Origin: JALYXS01 sp051003795 | Lineage (GTDB): Bacteria > Acidobacteriota > Terriglobia > Bryobacterales > Bryobacteraceae | NCBI GenBank assembly: GCA_051003795.1 | Contig: JBPCKZ010000214.1 | Span: forward strand, 1 to 59,388 | DNA: 59,388 nt | Reading direction: 5' to 3' | In this document: in pieces, positions 8,331 through 16,339 of the stretch | Layout: each line of letters starts with the position of its first letter | Numbering within the stretch: the stretch's first letter is position 1 | Program-made: the position numbers and the translations under genes | Notes under the pieces: generated by a model | Told to the model about the DNA's origin: nothing | What the model saw: only the letters and a program-made list of their open reading frames with translations | Database searches by the model: none

Positions 8331-8374
8331 ACGTTCATCCGATATTAATTTTTGTTCATTGGAAGGAGAATGGA

Positions 8375-9046
8375 ATGGAAACGATGGCGGACATCAGGCA
8401 TGAAACACCACAGGACATCCCCCGAACGAAATCCCCGTGCCGTGTTCTCGCGGCGAGCGCGCTCACTGGCGATCGCGTGCGCAATTCCGCCGGGGAGGAC
8501 CTCGGCAAGATCGAAGAAATCATGATCGATATCGATTCGGGGCGCGTCGCCTACGCCGTGCTCTCGTTCGGCGGCTTCCTCGGGATCGGCGATAAGCTTT
8601 TCGCGGTGCCCTGGGAAGCACTCGCGATCAATACCGAAGATCGCGAGTTTGTCTTAAACGTCGACAAGCAGGTGCTGGAACACGCACCCGGATTCGATAA
8701 GGATAATTGGCCCGATATGGCCGATGCTCATTGGGGTTCGCAAATCCACGGGCACTATGGAAAAAAGCCATATTGGACGAGCGACATAACGGACGCCGGC
8801 GATTACGTGGGGGACGACCGGCTGGATAAACCGGATCGCGATAGCGATTTTGAAGCGGCCGGCACGGATTACCGGTCAAAAGGTCACGAAGGAGACAGCA
8901 AAATGCCGAATAGCACGAAAACGGAACAGGCCCCGAGCGGGCATACTCATTATGTTTGCGAAAAGTGTGGAGACCATTTCCATTCCCAGGCGGAACTGAG
9001 TGCTCACGAGACGAAATGCACCGCCGCGAAAGGGTCGCCGGCGTAG
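8375..9046 (+). CDS. PRC-barrel protein with C-terminal zinc-finger-like domain
   Basis: The 223-residue protein has a PRC-barrel at about 25-105 (SALTGDRVRNSAGEDLGKIE, then VAYAVLSFGGFLGIGDKLF and VPWEAL), a fold that binds RNA, protein or other ligands. A hydrophilic middle part follows (about 110-176). The last 47 residues form a separate unit with a C-x2-C-x12-H-x3-C pattern (CEKCGDHFHSQAELSAHETK, then C), resembling a C2H2 zinc finger. GGAAGGAG lies 6 bp before the ATG at 8375. Inside the gene the ATG of residue 177 also has its own ribosome binding site, so the zinc-finger part may be made separately. It heads a row of stress-type genes. The combination is unusual. Confidence 0.8.
   Translation: METMADIRHETPQDIPRTKSPCRVLAASALTGDRVRNSAGEDLGKIEEIMIDIDSGRVAYAVLSFGGFLGIGDKLFAVPWEALAINTEDREFVLNVDKQVLEHAPGFDKDNWPDMADAHWGSQIHGHYGKKPYWTSDITDAGDYVGDDRLDKPDRDSDFEAAGTDYRSKGHEGDSKMPNSTKTEQAPSGHTHYVCEKCGDHFHSQAELSAHETKCTAAKGSPA
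8889..8905 (+). promoter_or_regulatory. Internal ribosome binding site and start for the zinc-finger part
   Basis: AAGGAG at about 8889-8894 precedes the in-frame ATG at 8903 by 8 bases, ideal spacing. Starting here would give a 47-residue protein holding only the zinc-finger module. The codons for HEGDSK just before it look like a former untranslated leader now read through. Confidence 0.5.
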
Positions 9047-9116
9047 AACCTCGGTGCCGCCGGGCTGAGTTGCCCCGCGGCACAATTTGAAGAATGAAGT
9101 TTGCAGGAGTTCGATA

Positions 9117-9692
9117 ATGAAACAATTAGAAAATTTGCGAGTGGCGGTTATCGCCACCGATGGGTTCGAAGAAGCTGAACTCACCGGACCGGTGAAAGCG
9201 CTCAAGGAAGCCGGGGCCAAGGTCGATGTTATTTCGCCCAAGCCCGGAAGAATCCAGGCTTTCCAACATCACGATAAGAGTATCCAGGTCAACGTGGATC
9301 GAACTCTGGACGAAGCGAGTCCGGAGGAGTACGACGCGCTGATGCTGCCGGGAGGAGCGCTGAATGCCGATACACTCCGCGCCGAGCCTAAGGTTCTCGA
9401 ATTCATCCGGCGGATCGATGGCGCCAAGAAGCCGATTGCCGCCATTTGCCATGCTCCCTGGGAGCTGATTTCAGCGGGCGTCGTCAAAGGCCGCAGGCTT
9501 ACCAGCTATTACACAATTGAAGACGACATCCGCAACGCCGGCGGCCACTGGGTCGACCGCGAGGTGGAGTGCGATTCTAACTGGGTGACCAGCCGCAAAC
9601 CGGACGATATCCCGGCGTTCAATCGAGAAATGCTTAATTTATTCGCGTGCATGGGCCAGCGCGCGGAAAGGACACAATCCGCCTCGCGTTAA
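9117..9692 (+). CDS. DJ-1/PfpI family protein (general stress protein 18-like)
   Basis: The ATG at 9117 (AGGAG 9 bp upstream) gives about 191 residues, the normal size of PfpI/YhbO proteins. The N-terminus has RVAVIATDGFEEAEL with the conserved acidic residue of the family. The nucleophile elbow is in PIAAICHAPWELISAG, with the active Cys followed by His. The fold is the flavodoxin-like class I glutamine amidotransferase type. Relatives act as deglycases, chaperone-like proteins or intracellular peptidases and are induced by stress. It is second in the gene row after the PRC-barrel gene and its 3' end lies 14 bp from the BrkB-type gene start. A TTG at 9087 would extend it without a good ribosome binding site. 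Confidence 0.9.
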   Translation: MKQLENLRVAVIATDGFEEAELTGPVKALKEAGAKVDVISPKPGRIQAFQHHDKSIQVNVDRTLDEASPEEYDALMLPGGALNADTLRAEPKVLEFIRRIDGAKKPIAAICHAPWELISAGVVKGRRLTSYYTIEDDIRNAGGHWVDREVECDSNWVTSRKPDDIPAFNREMLNLFACMGQRAERTQSASR

Positions 9693-9706
9693 ACTTGCGG
9701 ACGATT

Positions 9707-10576
9707 ATGAAAGTCGCGTGGGACCTGCTTCGGAGAACCGCCGTGCAGTGGAACACGCATAATGCACCGCGGCTCGGGGCGGCCTTGGCTTACTACACCG
9801 TGCTCTCGATCGCGCCGCTACTCGTTGTAGTGGTCGCGATCGCGAGCTTGGTGTTCGGTCAAGAAGCCGCGAAGGGCCAACTCGTCTGGGAAATCCAGGA
9901 TACAGTCGGAGCCGAAGCCGCCAAATCCATTCAATCCATCTTGCAGAGCGCCCATCGTCCGTCGACCGGAGTGCTGGCGACGGTGCTAGGGGTCGGTACC
10001 CTGCTGATCGGGGCATCGGCGGTTTTTGGCGAATTGCGGGATTCTTTAAATTTGATCTGGGATGTCCCGATACCGGAAGGTTCCGGACTCTGGGGAATGA
10101 TCAAGTACCGGTTTTTTTCTTTTGCGATGGTCTTGGGAATCGGATTCCTGCTGCTCGTCAGCCTGGTGTTGAGCGCCATAGTGGCTTGGATGAGCAAATA
10201 TCTAAGCGAATTTCACGCCGTGCCGGCGACATTGCTGCACGTCGGCAACATTCTGCTTTCGTTCCTGGTGATCACCCTCCTGTTCGCCCTGATCTACAAA
10301 CTCATTCCCGACGTTCCCATTCAATGGCGGGACGTGTGGATCGGCGCGGCTGCCACTTCAATTCTCTTCACGCTGGGGAAGACCGTGATCGGCCTGTATT
10401 TGGGGCGCGCCAGCATCGGGTCCGCATACGGCGCAGCGGGTTCTTTGGTCATTCTTCTGGTCTGGGTTTATTATTCCGCGCAGATATTTTTCTTCGGCGC
10501 GGAATTCACGCACGTTTACGCAATGCGCAAGGGCGATGTTCAATCCCGGCCCCGGCGGCAGGTCCAGAATGCCTGA
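9707..10576 (+). CDS. YihY/BrkB-family inner membrane protein
   Basis: The ATG at 9707 gives about 289 residues. The N-terminal signature RLGAALAYYTVLSIAPLLVV is typical of the family once misnamed ribonuclease BN. Six hydrophobic segments follow, including the conserved ELRDSLNLIWDVP between segments 2 and 3. The C-terminal part contains GSAYGAAGSLVILLVWVYYS and the closing FFGAEFTHVYA, both conserved. It is a cytoplasmic membrane protein whose transport or structural role is not established. Its stop codon overlaps the start of the DUF1003 gene by 8 bases (ATGCCTGA), indicating translational coupling. Confidence 0.9.
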   Translation: MKVAWDLLRRTAVQWNTHNAPRLGAALAYYTVLSIAPLLVVVVAIASLVFGQEAAKGQLVWEIQDTVGAEAAKSIQSILQSAHRPSTGVLATVLGVGTLLIGASAVFGELRDSLNLIWDVPIPEGSGLWGMIKYRFFSFAMVLGIGFLLLVSLVLSAIVAWMSKYLSEFHAVPATLLHVGNILLSFLVITLLFALIYKLIPDVPIQWRDVWIGAAATSILFTLGKTVIGLYLGRASIGSAYGAAGSLVILLVWVYYSAQIFFFGAEFTHVYAMRKGDVQSRPRRQVQNA

Positions 10577-11114
10577 AAAGGATTATGGCGTGTTCGCGCG
10601 CGCGAGCGAATCCGCCGGCAACGCCGTTCGCAGAAATATCGAAACGGTCGTGAAGCTGGAGGAACGCTCTCTTCAAGAACGGTCGGTTTCCGAGCGGCTG
10701 GCGGATGCGATCGGTACATTTTGCGGAAGCATGTCTTTCGTCGCGCTGCATCTGGCGGTCTTCACGTTTTGGATTCTGGTCAACCTTGGGCTCGTCCCCG
10801 GGATTCCCGAATTCGACAAGTTTCCGTTTCTGCTGTTGAGCGTCGCGGTATCCATTGAAGCGATTTTCTTATCCACGTTCGTTCTCATGAAGCAGAATCG
10901 CATGAGCCGCCGCGCCGAGATTCGGGCTAATCTCGATCTGCAGATCAACCTGCTGACTGAAAAAGAAATCACTTTGGCTCTGCAAATGCTCCAGTTGATT
11001 GGCGCCCGAGTGGGTATCGAAGAGAAATCGCAGTCCGATGACTTTCACGAGTTGAGCACCGAAACCGCCGTCGAGGATCTCGCTACGCAATTGCAACACA
11101 AGCTGCCGGAATAG
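10569..11114 (+). CDS. DUF1003 membrane protein
   Basis: The ATG at 10569 overlaps the end of the BrkB-type gene; the product has about 181 residues. It has a basic N-terminal part, then two membrane segments (FVALHLAVFTFWILVNLG and FPFLLLSVAVSIEAIFLSTF). The element that follows, VLMKQNRMSRRAEIRANLDL, is the conserved signature of DUF1003 proteins. The C-terminal 60 residues are likely coiled coil (EKEITLALQMLQLIG). No biochemical role is established for the family. Its coupling to the BrkB-type gene suggests an envelope role. Confidence 0.88.
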   Translation: MPEKDYGVFARASESAGNAVRRNIETVVKLEERSLQERSVSERLADAIGTFCGSMSFVALHLAVFTFWILVNLGLVPGIPEFDKFPFLLLSVAVSIEAIFLSTFVLMKQNRMSRRAEIRANLDLQINLLTEKEITLALQMLQLIGARVGIEEKSQSDDFHELSTETAVEDLATQLQHKLPE

Positions 11115-11146
11115 CCGGCTGGCAAAGCGGAAATAAGAGGAGATTT

Positions 11147-11968
11147 ATGAAAATCGTTCGACATCCCTACACCACGACGAACGTGGGAACCATTGAGCGC
11201 GGAGCGTCCATAATGGCCGGTTCGCTGTTGGTTTACCACGGGCTGAAACAAAAATCGAAAGGCGGTTTGGCTCTCGCTCTGCTTGGTGTTGCCGGATTGC
11301 GCCGCGGAATAACCGGCTTTTGTCACACCTACCAGGCGCTGGGGATTCGCACGGCAGCCAAGGGACAAGGCGAGAACATCAGCGTGCCCTATGAGTTGGG
11401 GGTGCGCGTGGACCGGGCGGTTACGGTGGATAAGCCGCGCCCAGCGGTATTCCAATTCTGGCGCGATCTGGCGAATTTGCCACAGTTTATGGACCACCTG
11501 GAAAGCGTAAAGGTGACCGGCTCCAACCGGTCGCATTGGATTGCCAAAGCTCCCGCTGGCCGGACGATGGAGTGGGACGCGGAAATCGTCAATGAAATCG
11601 AGAACGAGTTGATCGGTTGGCGTTCGCTGCCGGGCGCCGACGTGGACAATGCCGGTTCCGTCCGATTCGCCGACGCGGCCGGCGGCCGCGGCACCGAAGT
11701 GCGCGTTTCCTTGCAATACAATCCGCCGGCCGGCGTGCTCGGCGCGATGTTCGCGAAGTTGTTTGGGGAGGAACCCGGGCAGCAGATAGACAACGACCTC
11801 CGCCGCTTCAAGCGGATGCTCGAAACCGGAGAGCTTCCCACGTCGGCGCACACATCGGGCCGGGCCGCGGACGAAGCGGCCAAGACGCAAAAGAAAGAGG
11901 CGCTGTCGGATGAAGTGTCGCATGCGTCCGAGGCCTCGTTTCCGGCGAGCGACGCGCCGGCGTATTAA
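11147..11968 (+). CDS. DUF2892-like / SRPBCC (cyclase/dehydrase) two-domain protein
   Basis: The 273-residue protein starts at an ATG with GAGGAG about 6 bp upstream. The first 75 residues contain a membrane-type region (IERGASIMAGSLLVYHGL, then LALALLGVAGLRRGITGFCH), like the YgaP-type DUF2892 module. Residues of about 85-230 form an SRPBCC ligand-binding fold (VDKPRPAVFQFWRDLANLPQ, then MEWDAEIVNEIENELIGWRS). The last 40 residues are Ala/Glu/Ser-rich and probably disordered. This two-domain arrangement recurs in bacterial stress clusters beside zinc alcohol dehydrogenases, as here. The ligand is unknown. Confidence 0.8.
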   Translation: MKIVRHPYTTTNVGTIERGASIMAGSLLVYHGLKQKSKGGLALALLGVAGLRRGITGFCHTYQALGIRTAAKGQGENISVPYELGVRVDRAVTVDKPRPAVFQFWRDLANLPQFMDHLESVKVTGSNRSHWIAKAPAGRTMEWDAEIVNEIENELIGWRSLPGADVDNAGSVRFADAAGGRGTEVRVSLQYNPPAGVLGAMFAKLFGEEPGQQIDNDLRRFKRMLETGELPTSAHTSGRAADEAAKTQKKEALSDEVSHASEASFPASDAPAY

Positions 11969-11997
11969 CCGTGCGCTAGCCCATTAGGAGAAAATCG

Positions 11998-13164
11998 ATG
12001 AAAGCTCTTTGCTGGTACGGAAAGAACGACGTACGCGTCCGGGACGTCCCCGAGCCGAAGCTGGTGAGTACGCGCGATGCGATCGTGAAGATCACGCTGA
12101 CCGCCATTTGCGGCTCAGACCTGCACCTTTACAACGGCTATATTCCAACCATGAAAGAGGGCGACATTCTAGGTCACGAGTTCATGGGCGAGGTGGTCGA
12201 GATCGGCGCCGATGTTCCGAACCTGAAGAAGGGGGATCGGGTGATCGTGCCGTTCGACATCGCCTGCGGCGGTTGCTTTTTTTGCAAGCACAGCCTGTTT
12301 TCTCTTTGCGACAACTCGAATCCCAACGCGGCAATGGCGGAGAAGCTTTACGGGTACAGCGGCGCGGGCCTTTTCGGCTACTCGCACCTGTATGGCGGAT
12401 ATGCCGGCGGACAGGCGCAATACGCGCGCGTGCCTTTCGCCGACGTGGGGCCGCTGAAGATTCCGGAGAGCGTCAAAGATGAGCAGGCGCTCTTCCTCAC
12501 CGACATTTTTCCGACCGGCTACATGGCCGCCGAGAACTGTAATATTCACGGCGGCGATACGGTTGCGATCTGGGGCTGCGGCCCCGTGGGGCAGTTCGCC
12601 ATCCGCAGCGCGTACTTGCTCGGCGCCGAGCGCGTGATCGCCATCGATCATGTTCCCGAGCGGCTGGAAATGGCAAAGAAGGGCAACGCTGAAGTTCTGA
12701 ATTACGAAGATGTCGATCTTCAGGAAAAGCTGAAAGAGATGACCGCCGGCCGGGGCCCCGATAGCGTAATCGACGCGGTGGGAATGGAAGCGCACGGAAC
12801 CAGCGTCGATGCGATTTACGATTACGCCAAACAGGCCGTCAGGCTGGAGACGGATCGCCCGCATGTGCTGCGGCAAGCGATTCAGGCGTGCCGGAAAGGT
12901 GGAACCGTTTCGATACCGGGCGTGTACGGCGGGTTTATCGATAAGTTCAACATCGGCGCGGCATTTGCGAAAGCGCTGACTTTCCGCATGGGCCAGACGC
13001 ACACGCAACGCTACACCAGGCCGTTGCTCGATCGGATCGTGAAGGGCGAAATCGATCCATCCTTCGTGATTACGCATCACCTGACGCTCGACGACGGGCC
13101 GCAAAGCTATGCCACTTTCAATGAGAAGAAAGACGGCTACATCAAGGTGGTGATGAAGCCCTGA
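11998..13164 (+). CDS. Zinc-dependent alcohol dehydrogenase (formaldehyde-dehydrogenase-like MDR)
   Basis: The 388-residue protein has the zinc MDR layout. The catalytic zinc site is in AICGSDLHLYNG and GDILGHEFMGEVVEIG, and structural zinc Cys residues lie in ACGGCFFCKHSLFSLCDNSN. The Rossmann NAD(P) site is AIWGCGPVGQFAIRSA followed by RVIAIDHVPERLE. The long variable section around 265-300 resembles glutathione-independent formaldehyde dehydrogenases and threonine-dehydrogenase-like MDRs. It would oxidise an alcohol or aldehyde adduct in the cytoplasm. It has AGGAG 8 bp before the ATG and closes the stress row. The substrate cannot be fixed from sequence. Confidence 0.88.
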   Translation: MKALCWYGKNDVRVRDVPEPKLVSTRDAIVKITLTAICGSDLHLYNGYIPTMKEGDILGHEFMGEVVEIGADVPNLKKGDRVIVPFDIACGGCFFCKHSLFSLCDNSNPNAAMAEKLYGYSGAGLFGYSHLYGGYAGGQAQYARVPFADVGPLKIPESVKDEQALFLTDIFPTGYMAAENCNIHGGDTVAIWGCGPVGQFAIRSAYLLGAERVIAIDHVPERLEMAKKGNAEVLNYEDVDLQEKLKEMTAGRGPDSVIDAVGMEAHGTSVDAIYDYAKQAVRLETDRPHVLRQAIQACRKGGTVSIPGVYGGFIDKFNIGAAFAKALTFRMGQTHTQRYTRPLLDRIVKGEIDPSFVITHHLTLDDGPQSYATFNEKKDGYIKVVMKP

Positions 13165-13182
13165 CAAGCCAGGGCGAACAGC

Positions 13183-14589
13183 CTACCGCGTCACTTCGAA
13201 AACCGTCCAGGGCCGCGAGTCCATATCGCGCAAATATTCCTTCTCCCAGGCCATTTTCGGATGCGCCCGCAGATGCTCCGTTGCGTGAAAATTCAGCCCG
13301 CAGGCATGTCCCGCAGCGGCGCTGAAAGACATCCTCTCGATCGTCGCCGCGTCCGCAATCTTATTCTGCACGGCGCCCGCCGTCCCGTACTTCGGCTGCC
13401 ACGATCCCATGCCTCTCGGAGAGAGATCCACATGCCCGCACAGCGTGCGCTCGCTCGGCCCGGTCTTCCCGGTGAATGTGTCGACATGGTCGGCCAGAAA
13501 ACGCTTTCCCGAATCCACGTCGATCTTGCCCTTGTTTTCCCGCATCAACTGTTCCCACCGGATGTGACGCGCGTTGGCGCTGCTGCCCTTGTCTCCCATT
13601 TTGAAATCCGTCTCTTCGCGCGCGAGCTTCGTATCGATCGGGAAGTTCGATCCCACAAAATAGCCGTCTTTCGTGCGCTGCAAATTCACGTTGCGCAACC
13701 CTAGCTCCAGGCTCGCCACTTCGTTGGTTTTGCGATCGGCCACCAGCCAGTCGTTCGCGTATCCCCCGTTGTTTCCCTCTTTCATGATGCGGGCGAAATC
13801 GTCGATTGACGACGAATACTGCATCGCTTTTCGCGCACGCGCGAACTCGGGGATGCCGTTCGAGTCCCATCCCGAAAACCCGGTGATGGTCGTCTCCGTG
13901 ATTGCGATTCCCGCCGCATTCACGCCGAAATCGTCGCCGCTATGGATAAATCCCGGAAATCCATCCATCATGAAACGGTTCCCTTGCGCGGGCGCGATGT
14001 CGAAGACTATCGTCCACCGCTCGCCATCCAGATAATTCGTCCAGTTATTGTGGCCGATGACGACCTTGCCGTCCTTCGTATAACTGCCCGTGGCGGCGAA
14101 TGCGCTGCAATGCTCCGGAGCCGTAACCGTGGCCGGAGATTTAATCCCGCGCCGCTTGTTGAATTGCTTCACGTAATAAGACCACTCGAGCGAAGCGTTG
14201 AGCGCCGTCACGTCCCAAACATCCAGCTTGATTCCCTTCGCGTTCAAGCCTTGCGAAATGCCTTGCAGCTCCTCGCGATACTCCGGCTCGATATGAGGCC
14301 ACAACACGTTCTTCGCGGAATCGCGAAAGAACTCCCATTTCTTATGTGTGTCGTGAGTCAACTCGAGCGCCGTGACCTTCTGCCCTTCGAGGATCTCCGG
14401 GGCCAGTAAATAACCGTGCTGAAATCCAATCTCGGCGGGCGATCCTTCGAGATGCACGAACGTCCATCCGTTTTGATCCGGCTTGCGGAACGAATTTTTC
14501 AAGCGCGGATCGGTCTGGGGCTCGCCGGCGCCGAAAATCAGGAGGGCGCCGCAAAATGAAAGGGTTAACAAGAGGTCTACACGACGCAT
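13183..14589 (-). CDS. Phospholipase B-like / C45-type Ntn hydrolase, secreted
   Basis: The ATG at 14589 gives about 468 residues with a signal peptide (MRRVDLLLTLSFCGALLIF). The N-terminal part holds the SPAEIGFQHGYLLAPEI element. The central APEHCSAFAATG is the likely self-cleavage point, with the Cys becoming the N-terminal nucleophile of the mature chain, and VVIGHNNWTNYLDG follows as expected. Later conserved parts include GVNAAGIAITETTI and ANDWLVADRKTNEVASLELG. Family members (phospholipase B-like and acyl-transferase C45 enzymes) hydrolyse amide or ester bonds. It would act in the periplasm. Its start codon lies only 24 bp from that of divergent selD, so any shared regulatory region is very short or lies inside the genes. 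Confidence 0.82.
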   Translation of the reverse strand: MRRVDLLLTLSFCGALLIFGAGEPQTDPRLKNSFRKPDQNGWTFVHLEGSPAEIGFQHGYLLAPEILEGQKVTALELTHDTHKKWEFFRDSAKNVLWPHIEPEYREELQGISQGLNAKGIKLDVWDVTALNASLEWSYYVKQFNKRRGIKSPATVTAPEHCSAFAATGSYTKDGKVVIGHNNWTNYLDGERWTIVFDIAPAQGNRFMMDGFPGFIHSGDDFGVNAAGIAITETTITGFSGWDSNGIPEFARARKAMQYSSSIDDFARIMKEGNNGGYANDWLVADRKTNEVASLELGLRNVNLQRTKDGYFVGSNFPIDTKLAREETDFKMGDKGSSANARHIRWEQLMRENKGKIDVDSGKRFLADHVDTFTGKTGPSERTLCGHVDLSPRGMGSWQPKYGTAGAVQNKIADAATIERMSFSAAAGHACGLNFHATEHLRAHPKMAWEKEYLRDMDSRPWTVFEVTR

Positions 14590-14612
14590 CGTCTTATGAT
14601 TGTAGCTGCGAA

Positions 14613-15641
14613 ATGGCGAAGAAGCTGACGGCTCACGTGAAAGCCGCGGGTTGAGCGTCGAAATTGAGTCCAAAGGTTTTGGACAGGGTGCTGGCCGCGA
14701 TCCCGCGCGTTGCGAACGACAATCTGCTGATCGGTTTCGATACCGCGGACGACGCCGGCGTGTATCGACTGACATCCGATCTGGCGCTGGTCCAGACCGT
14801 CGATTTTTTCACGCCGATTGTCGACGATCCGTACACATTCGGCGCGATCGCGGCCGCGAATTCGTTGAGCGACATCTATGCCATGGGAGGCAAGCCGGTC
14901 ACGGCGCTTTCGATTCTGGCGTATCCGGCGAAGGGCGATTGGGACGACCTGGAAGCGATCCTCAAAGGCGGCGCGGAGAAGATTCACGAGGCGGGGTGCG
15001 TGATCGCCGGCGGCCACAGTATCGCGGACGACGAGATCAAATTCGGATATGCGATCACCGGCACGGTTCACCCGGATCGCATCATGGCCAATTCCGGCGC
15101 GCGCGCGGGAGACGTTCTCGTGCTTACGAAAAGGATTGGTACGGGCGTGGTCGCGACGGCCGCCAAGCGCGGCATGGCGGCTGAACGCGACGTACGGTCC
15201 GCGATCGTTTCGATGCTGGCGCTGAATCGCGAGGCTTGCGAGAAGATGATCGAGTGCGAAGCGCATGGGTGCACCGACGTGACCGGCTTCGGACTACTGG
15301 GCCATGCGCGCGAGATGGCGATCGCGAGCGCGGTGACGCTCGAAATCGACGCGGAAAACGTGCGTTTCCTGCCCGGCGCGGTCGACTACGCCCGGCAGGA
15401 TGCGATACCGGGAGGTCTCAACAACAACCGGGAATTCGTTTCATCGTGCGTGGAGATAGGGAACAAGCTACCCGCCGAAATCGTAAGTCTGCTCTACGAT
15501 CCGCAAACTTCGGGCGGCCTGCTGATCGCGCTTCCCGAAAGCGGGGCGGAGAAGATGGAGAGGGAACAGCCGGGGGCCTACCGCATCGGCCGCGTGGCAG
15601 TTCGCGGGGATAAACCCATTCGGGTGATGGGAGGAATTTGA
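14613..15641 (+). CDS. selD: Selenide, water dikinase SelD with in-frame UGA (selenocysteine)
   Basis: From the ATG at 14613 the frame reads MAKKLTAHVKAAG, then TGA at 14652-14654, then ASKLSPKVLDRVLAAIPR, and stays open to 15641. SelD normally has a G-C-x-C-K motif here whose first Cys is catalytic, and many SelD proteins carry Sec at that point. Reading UGA as Sec places U and the essential Lys exactly where the family needs them (GUASK). The rest is a complete AIRS-type ATP-binding enzyme: DLALVQTVDFFTPIVDDPY, FGAIAAANSLSDIYAMGG, HGCTDVTGFGLLGHAREMA and LLYDPQTSGGLL. It makes selenophosphate from selenide and ATP. A SECIS-like hairpin follows the UGA. A gene finder ignoring Sec would start at the TTG at 14664 and lose the active site. 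Full product: 342 residues. The stop overlaps the start of pyrF. Confidence 0.9.
14652..14690 (+). promoter_or_regulatory. Bacterial SECIS-like element after the UGA
   Basis: A perfect 7-bp stem, GTCCAAA (14668-14674) with TTTGGAC (14678-14684), holds the loop GGT, whose first G lies 21 bases after the UGA. Bacterial SECIS elements sit inside the coding region directly after the UGA, with a G near the start of the apical loop some 16-37 bases downstream, so position and loop both fit. Confidence 0.75.
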
Positions 15642-16339
15642 CAACCGGCGACCCACTCGGCGATCCAATTATCGTCGCGCTGGATCTCGATTCCGCAGGA
15701 CAGGCGCGCGCCCTCGTCGCCGCCCTGGGCCCGTACATCCATTTCTACAAAATCGGCATGGAACTTTATGCCGCCGCGGGCATGCCGTTCGCGCGCGAAC
15801 TCATCGCCCAAGGCCATGACGTTTTCCTCGATATGAAGTTCTACGATATCGGCGAAACCGTCAAGCGCGCGGTCGCTCAGGTGGCCCAAACCGGAATCCG
15901 CTTCCTCACGGTCCATGGTAGCGACGCGGTCATGCGCGCCGCCGTGGAAGGACGCGGCAACTCCGCGCTGAAGCTTCTGGCAGTCACGGTCCTCACGAGT
16001 TTCGACCAGCGGGATCTCGCCGATCTTGGATATGAGTGCCCCATTGGCGACCTGGTCGCGCTCCGCGCCCGCAAAGCCATGGCGGCGGGAATGGACGGGC
16101 TGGTCGCTTCGCCGCTCGAGGCTGCCGCAATTCGGAAAATCACCGGGCCGGATGCGTTGCTCGTTACTCCGGGGGTTCGCTCGCCCGGGGCCGGAGCGGG
16201 GGATCAGAAGCGCATAGCCACTCCCGCCCAAGCGCTTCGCGACGGCGCGGACTATCTCGTCATCGGGCGTCAAGTCACGCGCGCGCCCGATCCGGTCCGA
16301 GCCGTCCGCGCGCTTCGCGAAGAAATCGCCGCGCGATGA
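15638..16339 (+). CDS. pyrF: Orotidine 5'-phosphate decarboxylase
   Basis: This 233-residue TIM-barrel enzyme catalyses the last step of UMP synthesis, OMP to UMP. It opens PIIVALDLDSAGQA with the substrate Asp. The catalytic cluster is in VFLDMKFYDIGETVKRA (D-x-K-x-x-D), followed by TVHGSDAVM. The phosphate site is VTPGVRSPGAGAGDQKR and YLVIGRQVTRAPDP. The start is a TTG overlapping the selD stop (TTGA) and the stop overlaps the ATG of the next gene (ATGA), so selD, pyrF and the DedA-like gene are a translationally coupled set. Confidence 0.95.
   Translation: MTTGDPLGDPIIVALDLDSAGQARALVAALGPYIHFYKIGMELYAAAGMPFARELIAQGHDVFLDMKFYDIGETVKRAVAQVAQTGIRFLTVHGSDAVMRAAVEGRGNSALKLLAVTVLTSFDQRDLADLGYECPIGDLVALRARKAMAAGMDGLVASPLEAAAIRKITGPDALLVTPGVRSPGAGAGDQKRIATPAQALRDGADYLVIGRQVTRAPDPVRAVRALREEIAAR

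Noticed and set aside
13184..14640. Long reading frames opposite or extending the phospholipase-B-like gene, including a start at 14775
   Set aside because: The extension is Arg/Ser/Pro-rich shadow sequence of selD in another frame; the ATG at 14589 begins a proper signal peptide.
14664..15641. selD starting at the TTG at 14664
   Set aside because: This start lacks the catalytic residue and the Lys; the upstream in-frame segment matches the family with UGA as Sec.
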